Source of the DNA: an uncultured Pelagibacteraceae bacterium
GTDB lineage: Bacteria > Pseudomonadota > Alphaproteobacteria > Pelagibacterales > Pelagibacteraceae
DNA: 50,584 bases
Direction: 5' to 3'
NCBI GenBank assembly: GCA_902624465.1
Contig: CACNXP010000006.1
Coordinates: forward strand, 1 to 50,584
Shown here: piece after piece, positions 1 through 8,919 of the stretch
Numbering within the stretch: position 1 is the first letter of the stretch
How the letters are laid out: the number at the start of each line of letters is the position of its first letter
The notes under the pieces: generated by a model
Database searches by the model: none
The model's input: the letters and a program-made list of their open reading frames with translations, nothing else
Told to the model about the DNA's origin: nothing
Program-made: the position numbers and the translations under genes

Positions 1-698
1 GTTGTGTCAAAACCTCTTTTACAGAGAGACCTTGCTATTTCGTAACCCTGTTTACCGCTAGATTTATTTGTAATAAATCTCACTGGATCTATATATTCAT
101 TAGTAGGACCTGCGGTTACTAAAGCTTTGAGTTTATTATTTTTGATTTTACTAAAAATAAAATTTTGAATTTCTTCATAGATAAATAAAGGTTCTGACAT
201 TTTACCCTCGCCATATTCACCGCAAGCCATATCACCTATTTCTGGGCCAATGATTTTGTAGCCAAAATCTTTCAATTTTTTTAGATTATCTCGTGTAGAC
301 TGATGTTCCCACATTCTAACGTTCATTGCTGGAGCTAAAAAAACTTGCTTATTTGAAGCTAATACAACTGTTGATGCTAAGTCGTCTGAGTTACCCTGGC
401 TTAACTTGGAAATAGTGTTGGCAGTTGCTGGGGCGATTATAATTACATCGGCCCATCTAGATAAAGAAATATGGTCCATCTCAGTCTCATTTTCTAGGCT
501 AAATAGATCATCATAAACTTTGCCTTGAGATAAAGATGCTACAGATAATGGGGTTACAAACTCCTTTGCATTTTTAGTTAGTATTGTTTTTATTTCGGCA
601 TTACTCTTTCTAAACATTCTTATCGTTTCAAGACTTTTGTAAGCAGAAATCCCACCACATATTATAAAAAGAATTTTTTTGTTTAATAAATCTTTCAT
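1..698 (-). CDS. coaBC: Bifunctional CoaBC (Dfp), phosphopantothenoylcysteine decarboxylase/synthetase, 3' end cut by window
   Basis: Makes 4'-phosphopantetheine from 4'-phosphopantothenate in two coenzyme A steps: ligation of cysteine (CoaB), then FMN-dependent decarboxylation (CoaC). The 232 visible codons, read from ATG at 698, hold the whole CoaC domain: a flavin-binding GGISAYKS near residues 15-22, the catalytic His in MDHISLS (about H75), the PAMN motif in APAMNVRMWEH (about 122-132) and the substrate-lid cysteine in MACGEYGEGKM (about 157-167). The CoaB domain starts at LVTAGPTNEYIDPVRFITN and runs off the window edge. The gene lies 8 bases downstream of ubiB on the same strand, so the two are probably co-transcribed. 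Identification is firm; only the C-terminal half is unseen. Confidence 0.95.
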   Translation of the reverse strand, partial: MKDLLNKKILFIICGGISAYKSLETIRMFRKSNAEIKTILTKNAKEFVTPLSVASLSQGKVYDDLFSLENETEMDHISLSRWADVIIIAPATANTISKLSQGNSDDLASTVVLASNKQVFLAPAMNVRMWEHQSTRDNLKKLKDFGYKIIGPEIGDMACGEYGEGKMSEPLFIYEEIQNFIFSKIKNNKLKALVTAGPTNEYIDPVRFITNKSSGKQGYEIARSLCKRGFDT

Positions 699-706
699 CG
701 ACAGAA

Positions 707-2275
707 TTAAAATATTAAAAGGCCAAAAATTACAAGGATTAATAAACCAATAATAGATTGATTTCTAAAAGCAGTCATTTCCGATTTTTGAGTATTTAAG
801 GCCGTATAGGAATTTGAGTTTTGAGGAATTTGTCCACTAGCAAGATAAGTAAGAGCTTGATTAGCTTTATCCATAATCTCAGGAAACTCTGGTAATCTTT
901 TTATTACTTCAGAAGTATTTTGAAGTGTCTCATTTAGTTTTGTCATCGGATCTTTTGTTTCTTTCAGCCAACTTTCAAGAACAGGTTTTGAAGTGGTCCA
1001 AATATTTGTGTTTGGGTTTAATTTTCTAGCTACCCCTTCTACAACAACCATTGTTTTTTGTAGCATAAGAAGCTGAGGTTGTGTTTGCATGTTAAATTTT
1101 TCTGTGACATCAAATAGCTGCTTTAATAATTTTCCTCCAGAAATATCTTTAACTGCTTGACCAAAAATTGGTTCACCAATGGATCTCAAAGCTTGAGCCA
1201 AATCGTCTATTGGAACCTCTTTTGGCACAAGACCAGCAATTAAATGTACTTCAGCAACTTTACGATAATCTCTTTGAATAAAACCAAATAAAATTTCAGC
1301 TAAAAATCTTTTACTCATTTTATCTAATCTACCCATAATTCCGAAATCAATCGGAACAATTTGACCATCATTATCTATGAATATATTGCCTTGGTGCATA
1401 TCTGCATGAAAAAAGCCATCTCTTACAGCATGTCTCAAAAAATTTTGAATAATATCTTCTGCAATTTTTTCAGTATTGAATTCTTTATTTTTGAGTTCTT
1501 CTGTTTCTCTAATAGATATTCCATCCACCCAATCTAGGGTCATTACATTTTCGCTAGTATAATTCCAATAAATTTGAGGAACTCTAAATCCTACATCATT
1601 CTTTGTGTTTTCAGCATATTCATTTGCAGCAGCTGCTTCAAATCTTAAATCCATCTCTAGATTTGTGATTTCCTTTAATAAGAATACCACTTCTACCAGT
1701 TTTAGTCTTTTTGTCTTTTTAATAAATGACTCAATTAAGAAAGCAAAAAGCATTATTGCATCAATCTCCTCATTAAATATTTTTTTTATGTTTGGTCTTA
1801 GAATTTTAATTGCGACGTCCTTCAGAACTCCATTGTCATTAATTTGAGCTTTGTGGACTTGAGCAATTGAAGCTGCAGCAACTGGTTCACTTAAATTGAT
1901 TATAGAGTCATAACTTTCATTACCTAGATCATTTTTAATTATTTCTTTTGCTTGTATTAAAGAAAAGGGTGGTAATTTATCTTGAAGGTTTTCAAGTTTT
2001 TTGGAAAGTTCCTCGCCAATTATATCAGGTCTGGTGGCTAAAAATTGACCAAGTTTAATAAAAGTTGTTCCCATTGACTCTAAAGAGCTAGACAGTCTCT
2101 CTCCCTCGTCTTTGCTAACATCCACTTGTTTTTTTGGTGAAAAGGAAAATGATAACATCTTAAATAAAATCTTTATAGCTAATGGTGGTTCTTTGAATTT
2201 TGATACAATATTTAAAATATCAGAACTGGCTACTTTCCGTCCAAGTTTAAAGAGAATAATTAATTTTTTTATCAT
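707..2275 (-). CDS. ubiB: UbiB family atypical kinase/ATPase for ubiquinone biosynthesis
   Basis: Member of the ABC1/ADCK/UbiB family, an atypical protein-kinase-like ATPase needed for ubiquinone synthesis or the handling of its hydrophobic intermediates at the inner membrane. Visible motifs are the family signature FIKLGQFLATRPDI, the Ala-rich loop AAASIAQVHKA that replaces the usual Gly-rich loop, the ATP-site lysine in VAIKILRP, the catalytic-loop analogue ADMHQGNIFIDN and the metal-binding IDFG. A hydrophobic stretch at the extreme C-terminus is a likely membrane anchor. A longer reading could start at GTG 2287, but ATG 2275 overlaps the ubiE stop by one base (TGATG), typical of translational coupling, and gives a normal N-terminus (MIKKLI) of 522 residues. 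Neighbour ubiE acts in the same pathway. Confidence 0.94.
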   Translation of the reverse strand: MIKKLIILFKLGRKVASSDILNIVSKFKEPPLAIKILFKMLSFSFSPKKQVDVSKDEGERLSSSLESMGTTFIKLGQFLATRPDIIGEELSKKLENLQDKLPPFSLIQAKEIIKNDLGNESYDSIINLSEPVAAASIAQVHKAQINDNGVLKDVAIKILRPNIKKIFNEEIDAIMLFAFLIESFIKKTKRLKLVEVVFLLKEITNLEMDLRFEAAAANEYAENTKNDVGFRVPQIYWNYTSENVMTLDWVDGISIRETEELKNKEFNTEKIAEDIIQNFLRHAVRDGFFHADMHQGNIFIDNDGQIVPIDFGIMGRLDKMSKRFLAEILFGFIQRDYRKVAEVHLIAGLVPKEVPIDDLAQALRSIGEPIFGQAVKDISGGKLLKQLFDVTEKFNMQTQPQLLMLQKTMVVVEGVARKLNPNTNIWTTSKPVLESWLKETKDPMTKLNETLQNTSEVIKRLPEFPEIMDKANQALTYLASGQIPQNSNSYTALNTQKSEMTAFRNQSIIGLLILVIFGLLIF

Positions 2276-2979
2276 CAAAATTTCCACCCACTATGAATAG
2301 AGACTATTCCACCTGATAAATTTCTATAAGTGCATTTTTTAAAATTGTTTTTAACCATTGCATCAATTAATTCCTCCTGGTTTAAAAAATCTTCAATACT
2401 TTTAATTAGATATTCATACGGCTGTTTTTCACCAACAACAAATTTGCCAATAGAAGGTATTAGCTTAGAGTAATTTTTATAAAGGGTTTCTAAATTTGTA
2501 TTCTGAATTTTTGAAAACTCTAAGCATAAAAAACGACCTCCTGGTTTTAAAACTCTATAAGCTTCAGAAAGAGCCCTATCTATATTGGCAGTGTTTCTTA
2601 AACCAAAGCTTATAGTATAAAAGTCGAATAAATTATCAGATAAAGGAATTTTTTCGGCTGGAGATATAATCCAATTTATATTTTTAAACTTAGATAACTT
2701 TTCTTTCCCTTTACTTATCATCCCTTTATTTGGATCGACACATGCAATACGAGATAATTTATTTACATGTTTAACAAATAGTTTAGCTATGTCTCCAGTA
2801 CCACAAGCAACATCAATTAAATTTTGATTACTGGATGGATTCATCATATTTAATAGACTTTTTTTCCATAATCGATGAATCCCTAATGACATAAAATCAT
2901 TCATTAGATCATAACGATCGTACACTTGATTAAACACATTTTGGACTAATCCTTTTTTATTTTGTAGATATTGTTGCAT
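2275..2979 (-). CDS. ubiE: UbiE, ubiquinone C-methyltransferase
   Basis: S-adenosylmethionine-dependent C-methyltransferase of ubiquinone (and, where present, menaquinone) synthesis. The 234-residue length is normal for the family. Near the N-terminus is the UbiE signature YDLMNDFMSLGIHRLWK, followed by the class I SAM-binding motif DVACGTGDIA and the downstream family motif ISFGLRN. Start ATG 2979 faces mutM (starting 3012) across 32 bases, so both promoters lie in or reach into that gap. The stop codon overlaps the ubiB start by one base. With ubiB here and coq7 near 12.5 kb, three ubiquinone genes sit in the window. Confidence 0.96.
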   Translation of the reverse strand: MQQYLQNKKGLVQNVFNQVYDRYDLMNDFMSLGIHRLWKKSLLNMMNPSSNQNLIDVACGTGDIAKLFVKHVNKLSRIACVDPNKGMISKGKEKLSKFKNINWIISPAEKIPLSDNLFDFYTISFGLRNTANIDRALSEAYRVLKPGGRFLCLEFSKIQNTNLETLYKNYSKLIPSIGKFVVGEKQPYEYLIKSIEDFLNQEELIDAMVKNNFKKCTYRNLSGGIVSIHSGWKF

Positions 2980-3011
2980 AATTCAAAAATATATAATCAA
3001 TATAGTATTAA

Positions 3012-3875
3012 ATGCCAGAATTACCAGAAGTAGAAATTGTACGTCAATCTTTAGACAAAAAGATTAAACAAAAAAAGGTCAAAAAAGTAATAGTTAGAAA
3101 TAGAAATTTAAGAACTAAAATCCCACTTAATTTTCCAAGATTCCTTGAAGGCAAAAAAATTATCAAAGTAAAAAGATTTTCAAAATATCTGATTATTTGC
3201 CTGTCAAATCAAAGTTATTGTCTTTTACATCTGGGTATGTCAGGAACTATTCATTTAATTTATAATAAAAAAAAAAGTTTGGTAACCAATACTAGTTTTT
3301 ATAGCTTACCTACATTACCTAAAAAACATAATCACGTAGAAATAGTTTTTGATGATCTTAAAATAGTATATAACGATCCAAGAAGATTTGGTTTTTTTGA
3401 AATAGTGATAGATAAACATTTTTTGGATAAAAGATTCTCTAAACTTGGACCAGAACCTTTTCAATCGGAATTTAACTTAAGTTATATTTATTCTTTTTTA
3501 AAAGGAAAAACAAAAAATATAAAAAACTTTCTATTAGATCAAAATTTTGTATCAGGGATAGGAAACATTTATGCAAGTGAAATTTTATTTTTATGTAAAA
3601 TTAAACCTGATAAAAAAGTATCTTTATTAAATAAAGAAGATTGTAAAAAAATAATATTTAATTCTAAAAAGGTTTTGATTAATGCTATCAAAAAGGGAGG
3701 ATCAAGTATTAGAGATTTTAAAAACACATCAGGTAAATCAGGAAATTTCCAAAAGAATTTTAATGTTTATGAGAGAAAAGGACTTAATTGTAAGAGGTCT
3801 GGATGCAACGGAATTATAAAAAAAAAAATGATTTCCAATAGATCTTCTTTTTTTTGTAATATCTGCCAAATATAA
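3012..3875 (+). CDS. mutM: MutM/Fpg formamidopyrimidine-DNA glycosylase
   Basis: Bifunctional DNA glycosylase/AP lyase that removes 8-oxoguanine and ring-opened purines. The protein begins PELPEVE after Met; the exposed Pro2 is the Schiff-base nucleophile and Glu3 the acid. A conserved lysine is seen in KRFSKYL, and the helix-two-turn-helix motif FVSGIGNIYASEIL is intact. The C-terminal zinc finger has four cysteines (NCKRSGC then FFCNIC). The first pair is spaced C-x4-C, which to my knowledge is common in alphaproteobacterial Fpg, so it is not a defect. The 287-residue length is typical. It is divergent from ubiE and followed by rpsT. Confidence 0.95.
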   Translation: MPELPEVEIVRQSLDKKIKQKKVKKVIVRNRNLRTKIPLNFPRFLEGKKIIKVKRFSKYLIICLSNQSYCLLHLGMSGTIHLIYNKKKSLVTNTSFYSLPTLPKKHNHVEIVFDDLKIVYNDPRRFGFFEIVIDKHFLDKRFSKLGPEPFQSEFNLSYIYSFLKGKTKNIKNFLLDQNFVSGIGNIYASEILFLCKIKPDKKVSLLNKEDCKKIIFNSKKVLINAIKKGGSSIRDFKNTSGKSGNFQKNFNVYERKGLNCKRSGCNGIIKKKMISNRSSFFCNICQI

Positions 3876-3886
3876 TAATTATTTAA

Positions 3887-3915
3887 TTGACCAAAATTCA
3901 TTCTCAAGTTATACC
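3887..3915 (+). promoter_or_regulatory. Candidate sigma-70 promoter for rpsT
   Basis: TTGACC (3887-3892) and TATACC (3910-3915) are separated by exactly 17 bases. They match the consensus -35 box at 5 of 6 and the -10 box at 4 of 6 positions. Initiation about 7 bases after the -10 box would fall at about 3922, only about 3 bases before the rpsT ATG, implying a leaderless or near-leaderless mRNA. AT-rich DNA yields chance matches, so this is suggestive only. Confidence 0.45.
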
Positions 3916-3924
3916 CCTGCGCAT

Positions 3925-4185
3925 ATGGCTAACACAAAATCAGCAATCAAAAGAATTAGAAGAATTTCAAAACAAACAGCTGTTAATAAGGCTCGAAAAA
4001 GTAGATATAAAAATGCTTTGAAGAAAATGAATTCTTTAATTGAAGCTAAAAAGAAGTCTGAGGCTTTAAAGTTCTTACCTAAGTTGAATTCTGAGTTGAT
4101 GAAAATAGCTAAAACAGGCATCGTAAAGAAACAAAACGCTTCTAGAAACGTTTCAAGGTTTACCAAAAAAATAGCATCAATCTAG
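3925..4185 (+). CDS. rpsT: 30S ribosomal protein S20
   Basis: Small-subunit ribosomal protein that binds 16S rRNA. The 86-residue, Lys/Ala-rich helical sequence starts with the family signature MANTKSAIKRIRR and contains the expected NKARKSRYKNALKKM segment. No Shine-Dalgarno sequence is visible in the pyrimidine-rich bases before ATG 3925, which fits the very short leader predicted from the upstream promoter. It stands as a single gene between mutM and the AT-rich region before dnaA. Confidence 0.97.
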   Translation: MANTKSAIKRIRRISKQTAVNKARKSRYKNALKKMNSLIEAKKKSEALKFLPKLNSELMKIAKTGIVKKQNASRNVSRFTKKIASI

Positions 4186-4475
4186 TTTAATTACACTTCA
4201 GGTTGTTAACCCTAATACAACTTTTAAATCTACAAAATCTGTGATCTTAAAAATTCTCCACACAATATTTAGATTTAGTAAATAAACAAACTTATTAAAT
4301 TCAATTATAAATTTTATTTATATTTTTTTTTTATTTTTCTTTATTTTTTTTTGTCAAATACTTTTTTTAAAAAAAAAAAAAATTACACAATCCTAGATTT
4401 TATTTTTTTTTTATTTTTGAAAATTATTTGTTGCAATAATTTTATTATGGTTCTAACTGAACATTCTCCATATTT
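4186..4475. other. AT-rich intergenic region between rpsT and dnaA
   Basis: This 290-base gap is the longest in the window and holds no credible ORF. After the rpsT stop there is a weak hairpin (GTTGT at 4202-4206 with ACAAC at 4217-4221) followed by TTTT, a possible weak terminator. TTCTCCACA at 4254-4262 differs by one base from the DnaA-box consensus TTWTNCACA. From about 4319 to 4420 the DNA is almost all A and T with long homopolymer runs. This suits a dnaA promoter/control region. With one imperfect box I do not call it an origin, and in known alphaproteobacteria oriC is often away from dnaA. Confidence 0.5.
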
Positions 4476-5894
4476 ATGAACAATTCTATAAATAATAATA
4501 GTTTAAAAGATTCTAAATCCTATATTCTTGATTGGAATTTAGTTCAAGCTGAAATGAAAAATAAATTAGGACTAGATATTTACGAGAGTTGGCTTAAAAA
4601 AATAACTTTTATCGAGGAAATCAATAATTATATCTTATTATCTGTACCTACAAGATTTATTCGTGATTGGATTACATCTAGATACTTAGATCAAATCTTG
4701 AAAATTATAAAAAATTATAAAAAAGAAATTGTTCGAATTGAATTCAAAATAACTGAAAATAAACCTACTTCAACTCAGGATGAAAATAATACTAATGTCA
4801 TAGAAAATAAAGAAAATGTTTCTTTTATAAAAGACTCTTATTTACAATATAATCGTATAGATCCTAACAAAAATTTTGAAAACTTTATTACTGGCTCCAG
4901 CAATAAATTAGCATACGAAGCTTCTGTAAAAGTTTCAGAGAATATTTCACATTATAATCCACTTTATCTTTATGGTGGTGTTGGAATGGGCAAGACACAT
5001 CTTTTAAATGCAATTGGTTATCACCTGAAAAAAGATAATAAGGTCATGTTTATATCGGCAGAACGTTTTATGTATCAATTTGTAAAATCAATTAAATCCA
5101 ATGATATGGTAAAATTTAAAGAGTATTTCCGTAATACAGGTATTTTGTTAATTGATGATATACAATTCATGAATGGTAAAGAGGCAATGCAAGAAGAATT
5201 TTTTCATACTTTTAATGCATTATTAGACAAAGGTTCTCAAATAATAATTTCTGCTGATAGATCTCCTAATAAGCTGTCAAGAATTCAGGAGAGAATAAAG
5301 TCAAGATTTGCAGGAGGTCTAGTTGTGGATATTCAGAAAACTGATTTAGCGCTCAGAAAAAAAATCATTGAAAGTAAAATAAGTGAATTAAATAATTTGT
5401 ATCCTGAAAAGTTTAATATACCAGAGGAAATTAAGGATTTTATTAGTATTAAAATCACAACGAGTGTGAGAGAATTGGTGGGTTCAATAAATAGAATTAT
5501 ATCTTTTTCAAGAATTTATAACAAAATACCAAACTTAGCTGAGACAAAAGTTATATTAAAAGATTTACTTAATTTAAATGAAAATAAAGTAACTATTGAT
5601 CTAATTCAAACTATTGTGTGTAAATTTTTTAAGATTAGTAAAAATGAAATGCTTTCATCAAGAAGATCTAGGTACCTAGTAAGACCACGGCAAACAGCAA
5701 TTTATCTAACAAAAATTTTGACTTCAAAATCTCTGCCTGAAATTGGAAGAGAGTTTTCAAATAGAGACCACACAACTATAATTCACTCAGTTAAAACTAT
5801 TGAAAAATTAAAAGAAAAAGATCCAGATATGATTGCAAATATAGATAAACTAAAAAATCAAATATTATATAGCAATAAAGAAAATGAAATTTAA
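4476..5894 (+). CDS. dnaA: Chromosomal replication initiator DnaA
   Basis: AAA+ ATPase that binds DnaA boxes and opens the replication origin. Residues 18-90 form the N-terminal interaction domain (DWNLVQAEMKNKLGLDIYESW). A variable Asn/Glu-rich linker follows to about 125. The AAA+ core carries Walker A GGVGMGKTH (167-175), Walker B LLIDDIQ (224-230) and an arginine-finger region ERIKSRFAGG. The C-terminal DNA-binding domain includes RRSRYLVRPRQTAIYL and the DnaA signature SNRDHTTIIHSV. The 472-residue length is normal. The last 11 bases overlap the start of dnaN, so the pair is translationally coupled. Confidence 0.97.
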   Translation: MNNSINNNSLKDSKSYILDWNLVQAEMKNKLGLDIYESWLKKITFIEEINNYILLSVPTRFIRDWITSRYLDQILKIIKNYKKEIVRIEFKITENKPTSTQDENNTNVIENKENVSFIKDSYLQYNRIDPNKNFENFITGSSNKLAYEASVKVSENISHYNPLYLYGGVGMGKTHLLNAIGYHLKKDNKVMFISAERFMYQFVKSIKSNDMVKFKEYFRNTGILLIDDIQFMNGKEAMQEEFFHTFNALLDKGSQIIISADRSPNKLSRIQERIKSRFAGGLVVDIQKTDLALRKKIIESKISELNNLYPEKFNIPEEIKDFISIKITTSVRELVGSINRIISFSRIYNKIPNLAETKVILKDLLNLNENKVTIDLIQTIVCKFFKISKNEMLSSRRSRYLVRPRQTAIYLTKILTSKSLPEIGREFSNRDHTTIIHSVKTIEKLKEKDPDMIANIDKLKNQILYSNKENEI

Positions 5895-6996
5895 TGTAAA
5901 CCAACAAGACCTACAGCAAGCATTAAATTATTGTCAAGGAGTCATTGAAAAACGAAGTACGCTTCCAATATTGTCAAACATATTACTCGATGCACAAAAT
6001 TCAAAACTCACTATAACAGCGACAGATTTAGACTTAATATTTATTAATCAAATAAATAACGTCGAAGTCATAGAGGAAGGAAAAACAACCACTACGTCGT
6101 CTACTATGTATGATATTGTTAGAAAACTCTCATCAGGAAAAAAAATAAATTTAACTTTAACAGACAATAGCAAACTTCATCTAGAGTCAGAAAAATCTAT
6201 TTTTAATTTAAATTGTATGCCCGCTTCGGAATTTCCTTTAACAGATGAAAATTTTAATGAGAATGAATTTAGCCTTAAATCAAAAGACCTTTTAAAGCTT
6301 CTAAATAAATGTAAATTTTCTGTGTCAAATGATGAGACCAGACATTATTTAAGTGGAATTTATTTTCATCAAACAGAGGTTGAGGATAAGAATTACTTAA
6401 CAGCAGTATCAACTGATAGTCATCGTATGTCCATTTCTAAACTCAGATTAAATGAAAAAAAAATTTTTGAACCGATTATATTACCTAAGAAGACTATTTT
6501 TCAATTAAGTTCATTATTAGAAAATTATGATGGCGAAGTAAAAATTTCAAATATGAAATCTAAGATAAAATTTGAATTAAATAATAGTATTTTAATTTCA
6601 AAGTTAATAGATGGAAAATTTCCTAATTACATTCAAGTAATTCCAAAAAATAATCAAAAAAAATTAGAAATTGACCTTAAAATTTTTCAAAGTTCGGTGG
6701 ATAGAGTAGCCTCAGTATCGCTTGATAAAAAAGATGGTGTAAAATTTAGTTTAAGTAAAGATAAACTAGATTTGTCTGTAAATAACACCAACAGCGGTGA
6801 TGGAAAAGAATCCCTTGTAGTGAAATTTGATCATGATTTGGAAATTAGTTTTAATTCTAAATATCTGATAGATGTTGCTTCACAATTAGATGGAAATAAT
6901 ATTGAGATGTTTCTAAATGATTCAGGTTCACCTGCGCTAATCAAAGATCCTGGTGATTTCGATAGTATTTTTGTAGTTATGCCTATGAAAGGTTAA
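5884..6996 (+). CDS. dnaN: DNA polymerase III beta subunit (sliding clamp)
   Basis: Ring-shaped processivity clamp of the replicative polymerase. The 370-residue protein begins MKFNVNQQDLQQAL with the family motif STLPILSNILL near residue 25 and ends VVMPMKG, the conserved C-terminus of clamps. ATG 5884 lies inside the dnaA tail (11-base overlap). No recF follows, unlike the classical dnaA-dnaN-recF order. Its stop codon shares TTAA (6993-6996) with the stop of convergent plsC, leaving no room for a terminator between them. Confidence 0.97.
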   Translation: MKFNVNQQDLQQALNYCQGVIEKRSTLPILSNILLDAQNSKLTITATDLDLIFINQINNVEVIEEGKTTTTSSTMYDIVRKLSSGKKINLTLTDNSKLHLESEKSIFNLNCMPASEFPLTDENFNENEFSLKSKDLLKLLNKCKFSVSNDETRHYLSGIYFHQTEVEDKNYLTAVSTDSHRMSISKLRLNEKKIFEPIILPKKTIFQLSSLLENYDGEVKISNMKSKIKFELNNSILISKLIDGKFPNYIQVIPKNNQKKLEIDLKIFQSSVDRVASVSLDKKDGVKFSLSKDKLDLSVNNTNSGDGKESLVVKFDHDLEISFNSKYLIDVASQLDGNNIEMFLNDSGSPALIKDPGDFDSIFVVMPMKG

Positions 6997-7694
6997 TTTA
7001 GCAATTTAAGTTCAGAATATATAGTTTTCTCTAAAATCCCTAAAAATTCTTCCTTGGAATAATCAGGTTTGATAGGTTCCAAAATTGAAATTGTAATTGT
7101 TTTATTAATATCTTTTTTTCCTTTTTTTGGCCAGACGTAACCAGAATTAATAGCAACTGGTTGGCATTTTATTTTCAATTCTTCATAAATCCTTGATGCA
7201 CCTTTTTTAAATGGAGGTTGTTCGTGGGGTAATACTCGAGTTCCTTGAGGAAAAATTATTATTGGACGATTTGTGTTTGCAATTATTTTTGAAATATCTT
7301 CAAAAAAATTGATGTTTTCTTTCGATACCTTATTTCTTTTGATAGAAATTGATCCTATTTTTTTTAAATACCAGCCAAAAATAGGTATCATAAGCAATTC
7401 TTTTTTTAAGATAAATACAGGAGAATTAAAAATCGTTTGTAGGAAAAAAGTTTCAAACATAGATTGATGAGATGATGCAATAAAAAATTTTTCATTTTTA
7501 ATTAAATTTTCTTTACCTTTAATGATAATTTTTGTGGATAAGAAAATTTTTAAACAAATAGCAGCCCAATAACCCATTAATTTCCCGCCAAAAAGTGTAA
7601 ATTTTTGTGGTAAGATTAACGCTGGTAGAAAAATAATTGAAATTAAAATTATTCCTGAAAAAAAGAAAATTGAAAATAGAAAGTTTCTTATCAT
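6993..7694 (-). CDS. plsC: 1-acyl-sn-glycerol-3-phosphate acyltransferase (PlsC family)
   Basis: Transfers an acyl chain to lysophosphatidic acid to make phosphatidic acid, the membrane phospholipid precursor. An N-terminal hydrophobic segment (about residues 5-30) anchors it to the membrane. The acyltransferase block I reads SSHQSMFET, an H-x4-E form; most family members have H-x4-D, but Glu forms occur in HQS..ET-type enzymes. Block III is FPQGTR, equivalent to the common FPEGTR. The 233-residue length is typical. It lies 13 bases downstream of lysA on the same strand, so it may be the last gene of argH-lptM-lysA-plsC. Substrate preference cannot be judged from sequence. Confidence 0.88.
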   Translation of the reverse strand: MIRNFLFSIFFFSGIILISIIFLPALILPQKFTLFGGKLMGYWAAICLKIFLSTKIIIKGKENLIKNEKFFIASSHQSMFETFFLQTIFNSPVFILKKELLMIPIFGWYLKKIGSISIKRNKVSKENINFFEDISKIIANTNRPIIIFPQGTRVLPHEQPPFKKGASRIYEELKIKCQPVAINSGYVWPKKGKKDINKTITISILEPIKPDYSKEEFLGILEKTIYSELKLLN

Positions 7695-7707
7695 TAATTA
7701 TCAAAAG

Positions 7708-8919
7708 CTAAATTATTTCATGGTGCTTTTGTCTTTTTTTAACTACTCTTATTTTAGATCCATTAATTAATATTTCTATAGGTTTAGGTCTAAGATTATA
7801 ATTAGAACTGAGTGATATACCATAGGCACCTACATCGCAAATTGCGATAAAATCTTTCTCTTTTAGCTCTTGAAAATTTTTTATGGACGTAAACTTATCA
7901 GTGCTTTCGCAAATTGGACCAACAAATTCATAAATTTTCTTTGATTTTTTACCTCTTTTTAACAAAGGTAAGATGCGATGTACTGCACCATAAAGTGCGG
8001 GTCTCATTAAATCATTCATAGCAGCATCTATAATAACAAAATTTTTTTTATAACTCTCTTTTATGTAAATTACTTTTGAAATTAAAACTCCTGTATTGCC
8101 GACTATTGATCTACCTGGCTCAAATATAATCTGAGATTTTTTATTCTTTAAAAATTTTTTAATTGCTGAATGATATTTTTTATAATTTAGTTTTTTATCA
8201 TTATTGTATGGGATGCCCATACCTCCCCCAAGGTCAATAAAATCAAATTTATATTGAGTTTTTTTGATGATTTTATCTAATATTCTTAACATTTTTTCAT
8301 AGGGTTTATGATCTAAAATTTGACTTCCAATATGAACACTTAAACATTTCAAATTAATATTTTTAGAATTCTTACAATATCTTACAAGTTCAAAAAATGT
8401 TTTATCATTAACTCCAAATTTATTATCTTTTTTACCTGTCGATATTTGGCTCAAAGTTTTCGCATCGGTATTTGGGTTTAATCTAATACCAATATTAACC
8501 TGTTTTTTTTTTATTTTAGCAATTTTATCAATTTCTATGATTTCACTTTTGGACTCTGAATTAATTAATAAAATATTTTTATCAATTGCAAAATTAATTT
8601 CTTTGGAAGTCTTACCAACTCCTGAAAAAACAATCTTCTTTGGACTAATTCCAGCCTTAAGAGCTAACATTAATTCACCCATTGATACAACATCTGCTCC
8701 AAGTCCAAATTTTTTTATTTCTTTTATTAAATTTAAGTTAGTATTAGATTTAATAGCAAAACAAATTAATGGTGAGATGGATTTAAAATTTTTTTTAAAA
8801 TCATTTATATTTTCTCTTAGTTGTTTATACGAGTAACAATATGCAGGTGTTCCATATTTTTTAGCAATATTTTGCAGGATTGTATTTTCAATCTTAAGTT
8901 TACTATTAGAAAATCTCAT
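7708..8919 (-). CDS. lysA: Diaminopimelate decarboxylase
   Basis: PLP-dependent enzyme of fold type III that converts meso-diaminopimelate to lysine, the last step of the pathway. The PLP lysine is in CFAIKSNTN (about K57). Other family blocks are SVHIGSQI, the phosphate-binding GGGMGIPY, FEPGRSIVGNTG, the active-site cysteine region GPICESTD and CDVGAYG. The 403-residue length is typical. The ATG shares one base with the lptM stop (TAATG), so argH, lptM and lysA form a coupled operon. The argH-lptM-lysA order is, to my knowledge, widespread in Proteobacteria. Confidence 0.96.
   Translation of the reverse strand: MRFSNSKLKIENTILQNIAKKYGTPAYCYSYKQLRENINDFKKNFKSISPLICFAIKSNTNLNLIKEIKKFGLGADVVSMGELMLALKAGISPKKIVFSGVGKTSKEINFAIDKNILLINSESKSEIIEIDKIAKIKKKQVNIGIRLNPNTDAKTLSQISTGKKDNKFGVNDKTFFELVRYCKNSKNINLKCLSVHIGSQILDHKPYEKMLRILDKIIKKTQYKFDFIDLGGGMGIPYNNDKKLNYKKYHSAIKKFLKNKKSQIIFEPGRSIVGNTGVLISKVIYIKESYKKNFVIIDAAMNDLMRPALYGAVHRILPLLKRGKKSKKIYEFVGPICESTDKFTSIKNFQELKEKDFIAICDVGAYGISLSSNYNLRPKPIEILINGSKIRVVKKRQKHHEII

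Noticed and set aside
3780-3870. Degenerate zinc finger in MutM because of C-x4-C spacing
   Set aside because: All four cysteines are present and this spacing is usual in alphaproteobacterial Fpg.
4186-4475. Possible replication origin upstream of dnaA
   Set aside because: Only one DnaA-box-like site (one mismatch) and no cluster of boxes. AT-richness is general in this genome, and alphaproteobacterial origins are often not at dnaA.
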